Source: Strongylocentrotus purpuratus
Taxonomy: Eukaryota > Echinodermata > Echinoidea > Camarodonta > Strongylocentrotidae
Reading direction: 5' to 3'
NCBI RefSeq assembly: GCF_000002235.5
Contig: NW_022145533.1
Span: 149,501-213,500 of the forward strand
Length of the DNA stretch: 64,000 nt
The first letter of the stretch is position 1. The number at the start of each line of letters is the position of its first letter. Below the pieces are notes generated by a model that made no database searches, was not told where the DNA came from, and worked only from the letters and a program-made list of their open reading frames with translations. Positions 46,501-55,500 of this stretch are shown here, in pieces. Made by a program: the position numbers and the translations under genes.

Positions 46501-49500
46501 GCGTTTATGTGTCGTATACTTTTTAGTAAATGATATTTTCATCAAGTATTCTCTAGTTTGTTAACCTACACAGGCGCATTTGAGCTACTGGTAGTAACTA
46601 TTAAAATATAGTGAAATCAACGAAAATCAAGATCAGTTTTAATTTTTCCACTTACCACCAATCTTATCCTGTCTCCTGATCTTTCTGTAGTCATTGTACA
46701 GAGGTTCTAGGTACTTATAAACATCAAGACCTTCTCCCACCAGTCTGATATACAGTGCCCCAAGGCAACGCACATACCTAGGTAGGATACATATACAAAA
46801 TAATAGAGAGATATTCAGGGGGTGAAATGTAACAACCCAGTGTACTAGTGTATGAGAATTGCATGGGTAGGCAAACTTGTATAAATTGTATTGTGTCTAT
46901 TATTTAGATAGAAAAGGGATGTTCTACTTCATCTCAGCAGCAGCTTAAGCCTTGGTCACAAATGCCATTACGAACTGCTACGAACGCCGTACGAACGATT
47001 TTTAGACGATGGAAAATTCGGGAAGACAATGGAAAAACAGGGATATTTGTACGAAATTATCGTTCGTACGAACCTTTGTGACCGTAACATTACTAATTTG
47101 ATTGGCCCATTTGGTACTCTTTTTCAGGACGCAATGGCACGATCAGATGTTCTAAATCATAATCTATTAAAGGGATAGTTGAGTTTTGTTGCAGAGAACG
47201 CTACACAGAATATATTTTTGGGTGAAATAATGAAAAAGTGAGTGTCAAATTTGAAAGGACATATAATTTAAATGACATAATTATTTGATCAAAATTGGTT
47301 CAGAGACGGCTGAAATATCCATAAATATAACAATTTCAAATATTTGAACCAGCCGTTGAAAAAAAAAAAAAAAGCACCTTATATGTTTTATTCCAGCCAA
47401 AGCCGATGTTTGCTGTTTGTTTGCTTTTTCAAGTTGATTATAATACGCACGACCGGTCGGCTCGTTTATTGTTATTATAAATTAATTAATTAAATGGTCA
47501 CTATATTTTTTTAAAGTGAAGCTGAATTGGAATGGTCGTATAGGCAAAATTTCAAAAAAATGTTGGGGTCTAAATCATCAACGATCGTCCCCCAATTCGA
47601 TGATCAGTTACAGGGTTTTATTGATGAACTATTTTTTCACTGTTATCTCCTTTATAATTTGCTGTAAACGTGGCACATGGGCACTGAACAGTAGGAATGC
47701 TTGAAAGCCCGAGACAATTATTCTCATTAGAAGTGGAATAGGTCTGCGACTCTTCCCTCTGTACTTACTTGAAGTCCTCATTTTTGATGAACTCGATAAC
47801 AATGTCCTTCTCTGGCTGAATCTGTAGCATTTTCAGAAGCAGACACAGGAATGGAGACGGCTTGATATTACCTCCATAGGTACCTCCTATAAAACGCAAC
47901 TCCATTGCTTTGTCCACTAGTAGTTCAGCTGGAAATGAAAGAGAATATTGTTTGTCAGTTACCTCTGCAAAAATGTGTCGGGCGTGGGACCTACCTAGGC
48001 CTGTTTTGAGTAAACGTCCCAGAAGTTCATTAAACAGGTACGGTAATAAAATTTCTACTGTGTACACAAAAACACATTCTAAACTTATAAACAAACTCCC
48101 AAGGCAACCTATTATAAAGAAATGTATATCTATAACTTTCAAGGTAAGGAGATGTCATTTGTATCAATTAAATTCATACCAGAATATTTATTTTTGATAG
48201 CCAGGCTCCTGGGTTTCGGGCATTTAAAATAGGTCTTAATATGCATGCAACCGATACCTCAGAAGCTGCAATTCTTAACGAGTGTGTGATTGGATTGCAT
48301 GCATCCCTATGCAGTCTACGTACATTACGCGATCATGCAAAATTGGTCAATTGAAATTCAAACCTTTATCGCTCGTGATCCTGAAGGTGAAACTCAATAA
48401 ATGAGGTGTCATATGAAAGAGCAGGTTTTTTTTCCATATTACCCAAAGGGACTCACCCCCGGAATTCTAAAAATATCTTGATCAAAACAGCGATTTAAAA
48501 TAGTTTCCATCGTAGCTCTGATCTTTGCCACTTTCCTGAAGTGAGCCCCAGGCTTATGTAGGGCTAGACGTAAGGAAAATATCTATGCACTTATTTTTTT
48601 GCTAGCCCCAAGGGATCACAAGCAATAACAGTTTGAAAATACCCTTCCCCCCATTTTTGGGATCAGCTAATTAGGAAGGCAGTCCAAACCATGGTGACAA
48701 CGCGTAAAATCTGACATTTTTTCCTGACAAATCTGCCAACTTGCCAAGAGTCTGGGATATAAATAAATGACAGTAGATCTAATACAAATACGATTTTCTG
48801 AAAATTCATGTGTGATTTTTAATGTTTCTTTTAAGTATAATCCTGCGCATTTGCAACAAATTTGATACGACGTCCGCAAATGTTCCTCCGATCCTTGCGT
48901 GTTGAAAGTTAGGTAGAGTAAAGGAGCCCGTTTTCGGCCACTTAAGACAAAATCCTATTTTTAGGACTCTTTACTTCCTATTTATTATCATTTCTTGTTC
49001 AAATCATGAAGCAAATATTATTATTATTTAAACAAAAAAAGAATCCCAGAAAAAAATCACGAATTGCCATGACAATATTCATTTCAATTTTCACTGTTTT
49101 GGAGCCGGTTATCGGCCGAGCGTTTCAGTTTACGGCCGCATGTACAAAGTCAATAGGAAGCGCTCGCGCGCGCCGTGCGTTTCCGCGCTGATGTACAGCA
49201 CAAGCGGGCGGAGCAGGTATCCCACGCCTGAGCTCCCTGGTGCTCGCCTGGCCGAAGACAGGCACAGCGGTGATCGGAAGTTGGAATCTGAATTAGACAG
49301 AGATATCATGTGTGCGTCGCGGTGTGCGGCTGCATTGATTTAATACATGCGATGAGATACTTTTGAGCTTGCGACTAACACAAAATCGGGCTCTAAATCT
49401 GAAAAATACTTGAAATAAAGCTCATTTTATGGTACCCATATTTCTTACAGACATGCGTAAGATACTTGATTTTTCAGATTCGGGTAGCAGGACCGGCGAT

Positions 49501-52500
49501 TACTTCGCTAAAATGTGATATTTTAGGATATATTTTTCATTGCAAATGTGGTTCTTCAGTGACACTGGCATGGTATGTTATGTGTGGGATATGTGTTACG
49601 CTATTATGCGATGTATTTTAGAGTGATTTTACCTTGTATCCAACCAATCGGCCGAAAACGGGAGCTGGCCGATTACGGGCTCCTTTACTCTAATGTCTCG
49701 CGCATGAACAAATGGCTCGAAGGATCGAGAAAACAAAATGTCAAATGGAGAAATAAACAAGCTTTTGTATAGTTATTAGGGTCTAGAGTAGAGATCTACC
49801 GAGGATTGTTTGTCGGTTTAATTATCAAGCATCAAGAAAATCATCCCGGATCCGGAATCCGTTTTTTGCATCGCCAATGTGCCAATCAAAAATATTGAAC
49901 ATCTGGTTTTTTGCAGACGATACTTGTTTTTGAGGACGCATTGATCCGCGTTTACAAAGACGATCTTCGTTTATAAAGACGATCCTTATTCTCGGACCAG
50001 CGCCCCTACTGTACATGTAGCGTACAGTCAGGCTCTGGAGGGTAGCCTCTAATCGGGCACATCTACAAGGAGGTCAATGAATATGCATATCAGTGACGTC
50101 GTGTCAATTCATGAATATTGATGTTCTTGACTGCGCGCGTACGATCGTACGTACTACGTGCAGAATTGGGGTCATGACTGTACAATGAAGGTAATACGTG
50201 CAACACAGTGGTTCAGCCAAATCAGGGCAAAATCTTACCATTATACAGTTGTATTGTCCGTGATTATGAGGTAGAAGTGTTTGAGTGTTAAGTAAATTTA
50301 TTTAGTGTGGATTTTGATACATTTTTGATACAGTTTATACAAAATTGGCGATTCTTTTGGTCGTTTTTTAACTCCAAAAAACAAGTGACCAACTCGGTCG
50401 TCGGCTAAACCACCTCCCTGTAGATGTGCCCGCCTACCTCTACATGTGCCCGATCAAGATAGGGATCGAGTTAGTTTAATAAAATAGTATTCTATATTCA
50501 ATATCCGAGAGTTCACGGATGTAACATTAAAGCTCCCTTATATATGAGTTTCACAAATATCAATTTATCTTCTTTTCATGGATTTTCTTTGGATTCTACG
50601 TGTTTTACGTTGTCTAACAATCACCTCCCTGTAGATGTGCCCGCCTCCCGCTACATGTGCCCGAGATAATGGTGTAGCCAGACATTATATTATATTATAT
50701 ATATTATATCTATGCGTATCTTTCTTGCTCCCTCGACGTGGCGACTCCACCAAACATACCCCCTCTTTCTTACTCACCCCCCCCTCTCTCTCTCTCTCTC
50801 TCTTTCATCCCCTGTTTCTTTTGTTTTCTTTTTCTCTTTTTTCTTCTTCTTTTGCTCCTTTTCTTCCTTTTCTTTCTTTTCCTTTCTTTCCTATCCTTCC
50901 TCGCTTAACCCCGCAACTGGTAGGACGTCCCTCAGCCTCGCTCCTTCTCCCAACAACCAGTCCCTTCAGTTTTTAGTCAAAAGTTTTGAAGTTTACCTGA
51001 TAATTTTAATATTCTTCACTAGTTTGTCTAAATCTGCTATCATCATGCTTTTCTTCCTTTTCTTTCTTTTCCTTTCTTTCTATCCTTCCTCTTTTTCTCT
51101 TCTTCTTTTTCTTTCTTTTCCTTTCTTTCCTATCCTTCCTCTTTTTCTCTTTCTTCCTCCTTTTCCGGACAATATCCTGACAGGCGGGGGTGTCGCACCC
51201 CCACACCCCATTTGGGGACGCCCCTGGTTGTACGGAGTTAGATGATATTCAAACTTTTCGTAAATATACAATATTGCACGATTTTTTTTCCTCCTCATAA
51301 TAATGTAAGGCCTTTCAAGATTTTAAGTCAAATAAGATATGATTTTGCGATCGTAAGGCATTAAGCAAACGGTAGTGTCCCCTATTTTATGTCTTTTTAA
51401 AAGTAGGCCTTTATTTTCTTTAAGCTTTGATAATTATATAAAAACATCACCATAATCTAGCTAATATATTTCCCCCGCTCCAGTGGTGACAAAAAAGGGA
51501 AACATAACACACACGTAATCCTATCGTAATTTGTCCCCCTTGTGTGAAATATCCCCCCCCCCCCTCAACTGATTGGCTAATCTTTGGTGACAAGACGATA
51601 TATTTTACAAGGAAACCACCTCGACCGAAAAAAAAGACAGATTTAGAACGTGACAGTAAGACAATATGCTTTATGATTACCAACCTCTCCTACGAGATGA
51701 CCCCGACAATAAGACACTATTTCAAACTCGTGGGAGACAGTGAGCATAGGATGACAATATATAATGCTTTTTCACAAAAACAAAACAAAAAACACAACAA
51801 TATATTCCTGTTCTCAATGTGTATGATGAATTGACAGGTGATATGTATATTATGATGTGTTTGTTCTATAATATTATCTATCTTGTTTCATGACAACTTA
51901 CATCAGCCTTAATTTTCGTTCTATGTGTTCCCTTTGTTGTATTTTCTTTCTTTTAATTATGGTTTGGTTATTGAAATTAATTGATTATCTATATTTCGTG
52001 TGTGAACCTTTAAGCATGTATATATCGACTCGAATAACTATTACATTTATTTTCTGTGTTTGCTTTGAATTTACCATGTCTCGAATGAATTAATCAATGA
52101 TTATTTTTTATTGAACCTGCATTCAAATTTATGTTTACATTCCGTATTTTTCATGTGTTTGTTCTGTGTTTATCATTATATCAGGCCCCCTTGTTGCTAC
52201 GAGGGCTAGATATCCCACCCCAAAATAAAAACGAAGACAAATTTCTCACGGCATTTTTTACTTTAATTGTGTTGCACTAAAAAGACCTTATCAGACCTCC
52301 TTACCCATCACCATCACCCTCACCCCAACAAAAAAGACAATAAATGTTTGATTCATATTTGGATTGCATTATCTCTTTGTACGATACATGACGCGAAAAC
52401 CGTCAAGGTCCGAAAGTGTTCAAGCCCCCTATCCCCCAAAGTCTCAAACAAATCACAATTCCGAAGTGCCCCCCCCCTACCTCTCACCCCTCTCCGGACA

Positions 52501-55500
52501 GTAAGTAGGCTCGTGTTCCGGCCCAACCCCGCGTGTCTTTCTTGCTCCCTCGACGAGACAACTCCACCCAACAACCCCTTCTCTCGTTTACTCCCACCCC
52601 TCCTTTATCAGGCTCTTACCTCCACTTGTTTCCTTTTTCTCTTTTTGTTTTCTTCTTCCTTTTTCCTTTTTTTCTTTTCTTTCTTTTCCTTTCTTTCCTC
52701 TCCTCCCTCTTTTTCTCTCTCCTTTCTTTTCCCTTTTTTTCCTTTCTTTTCCTTTCTTTCCTTTCTTTCCTTTCTTTTCCTTTTCCTATTTTCTTTTCTT
52801 TTCTTTCCCTCTCTTTCTTCCCCTCCCCCTTATCTCTTTTTTCCCGACGGCAGCGCAATTTTACCGACAATATCCTGACAGGTGGGGGGGGGGGGGGGGG
52901 GGGGTTGTCGCACCCCCACACTCCCCTCTTTGGAGACGCCCCTGCTCGTATGCACTGTTTCGTTCTTGAAACACTGTTATATTATATTTACACAAACAAA
53001 TTACCTTACAGAAAACATTAACATACCCAAAGAAAGTAGTCCGTCAAATGAATCATTATCAAACAAATAAATTACTCAAAAGTATACTGAGTAATAATCA
53101 ACAATCATATTAAAGGATACTGATTTTAAATACAGGCCTCTACACTGTTAATCAAAGTTAAAAGGTAGGTGTTACCAAGCGCGGATCAAGGGAGGGCCGA
53201 GCCCCCCAGCCAAAAAAAAAGAGAAAAAAGGAGAGAGCAAGAAGGAAAAGAAGGGAAAGGGAAAGAGAGAAAGGGAAAAAACAAGAGGAAGAAGAAAAGA
53301 AAAGAGGGAAGAAGGAGATCGGGGGGTGGGGACTTGCCTTCCAGGCTGTTCCCCCCCCCCAATCAAAAAATAAAAGAGAAGGAAGGAAAGGGAAAGAAAA
53401 AAGGAAAAGAGGAGATAAAGGGAAGGAAAAAAGAGGAAGAAGAAAAGAAAAGAAGGGGGATATCAGTTGCAATTTTCCCGCCAACAAGTTGTGGATAGGG
53501 GGGGGTCAGGCCCTTGCCCCCCACCCCCCCCCCCCCGTCCCTGCTAAAAAAAAGAGAAAAGGAATGAAAAGGAAAAGAGGAGAGCTAAAAGGGAACAAAA
53601 AAGAGGAAGAAGAAAAGAAAAGGGAGAAAAGAAGGGGAGATCAGTTGCGGTTAATCCCGCCAACAATGTGTGGAGCGGGTGGGGGTCAAAATGACCTTGC
53701 CCCCACCCCCAGCAAATCTAAAAGAGAGAGAGGGAAGGAAGGGAAGGGAAAGGGAAAGAGGAGAGAAAGAAAAAGAAGAAAAAAAGAGAATGAAGAAAGG
53801 TAACTGATATCAGTTGCAATTCCAACAAGGTGTAGATCGGGGGGGGGGGGGGGGGGGGGGGGGGGGCTTTGGGGAAATAAAATTCAAACGTGGTTTATTT
53901 CTAATTCAATAACGGTTGTTTACAGATAATGGTGAAATGACATCCTTTACATTCATGTCGGAAATTCAATTTACAACAGTAGTTGTATGCCTATTTTCTA
54001 CACTCCCCCTATATCGGGCACATGTAGCGGGAGGCGGGCACATCTACAGGGAGGTGGTTATTTGACAACGTAAAAAAAGTAGAATCCAAAGAAAATCCAT
54101 GAAAAGAAGATAAATTGATAATTTGTGAAACTCAATTGTATCTTAGGAAGCTTTATTATATCCATGACACGACGGAAATTCAATATACGTATGCCTTACT
54201 ACATATACCCTATCTCGGGCACATGTAGCGGGAGGCGGGCACATGTAGCGGGAGGCGGGCACATCTACAGGGAGGTGGTTATTTGACAACGTAAAACACG
54301 TAGAATCCAAAGAAAATCCATGAAAAAAAGATAAATTTGATATTTATGAAACTCATTTGTATCTTAGGAAGCTTTATTATATTCATGACATGTCGGAAAT
54401 TCAATATAGGCTACAACACTAAGTTGTATGCCTTACTACATATCCCCTATCTCGGGCACATGTAGCGGGAGGCGGGCACATCTACAGGGAGGTGATGTAT
54501 TGACAACGTTAAACACGTATACCTCAAAGAAAATCAATGCAAAGATGTTGAATTGATAGTTGTAAACTCATATATAAGGCCATGTAAAATTGATTACATG
54601 TTGATCGTCCGGATTTTTTGAAAAAGAGGAGGAGGGTGTACCATGTTATTTGATATTTGATATTTCAAAATGGCCGCTCAAAATGGCCGCTCGGTACATT
54701 TTCCCCGACAGTCGAGGCTATTTTTTTTCAAGATGGCCGCCGACAATTTTTTTTTTTTTAAATCAGAAATAGAGCCATTTTAGCAGTGTTTTTCATGTTT
54801 TTTTTTCTTTCAAAAAAAAAAAAAAAAAAAAAAAAAATCAAAAAAAAAAAAAAAAAAAAAAATCAAAAAAAATAAAACAAATAACAAAAAATAGGAGGCG
54901 GCCCCCAAAAAGGAAGCGGGCGGGGACGATCAACATGAAATCAATTTTACATGGCCTAAGGGAGCTTTAATGTTACATCCGTTAACTCTCGGATATTGAA
55001 TATAGAATACTATTTTATTACACAACTCGATCCCTATCTGGATCGGGCACATGTAGAGGTAGGCGGGCACATCTACAGGGAGGTGGTTAAGCCGCGACGA
55101 CCGAGTTGGTCACGTGTTTTATGGAGTTAAAAAACGACCAAAAGAATCGCCATTTTTGTATAAACTGTATCAAAAATGTATCAAAATCCACACTAAATAA
55201 ATTTACTTAACACTCAAACACTTCTACCTCATAATCACGGACAATACAACTGTATAATGGTAAGATTTTGCCCTGATTTGGCTGAACCACCGTGTTGCAC
55301 GTTTTACCTTCATTGTACAGTCATGACCCCAATTCTGCACGCACGTACGTACGATCGTACCGTACGCGCGCAGTCAAGAACATCAATATTCATGAATTGA
55401 CACGACGTCACTGATATGCATATTCATTGACCTCCTTGTAGCTGTGCCCGATTAGAGGCTACCGCTCTGGAGCCCCGACGCCTTCGGCGGCGGAGAACCC

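Larger units (their letters stand above)
50041..55463. mobile_element. Element K: 5.4 kb long-TIR transposon, non-coding, 9-bp TSD
   Basis: Ends GGTAGCCTCTAATCGGGCAC and its exact reverse complement. The inverted ends extend about 630 bp (50041-50670 against 55463-54440 after removing a nested element). Both share CAATGAATATGCATATCAG, CGGTCGTCGGCTAAACC-like text and paired words CACATGTAG and CACATCTACAGGGAGG. GCTCTGGAG flanks both sides. The interior has two pyrimidine-rich repeats, a purine-rich tandem block and no recognisable transposase. Long inverted ends with a 9-bp duplication fit a non-autonomous Mutator-like element. That assignment is inference. It lies in PRPF38A intron 1, with its right end about 170 bp from exon 1. 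Confidence 0.9.

Noticed and set aside
52267-53021. Phe/Ser/Leu-rich frames of 160-200 codons
   Set aside because: Translation of pyrimidine-rich repeat P inside element K.
50041-55463. Polinton-type or other virus-like element
   Set aside because: Long inverted ends are reminiscent, but the duplication is 9 bp rather than 6 and no polymerase, integrase or capsid-type coding sequence is seen.
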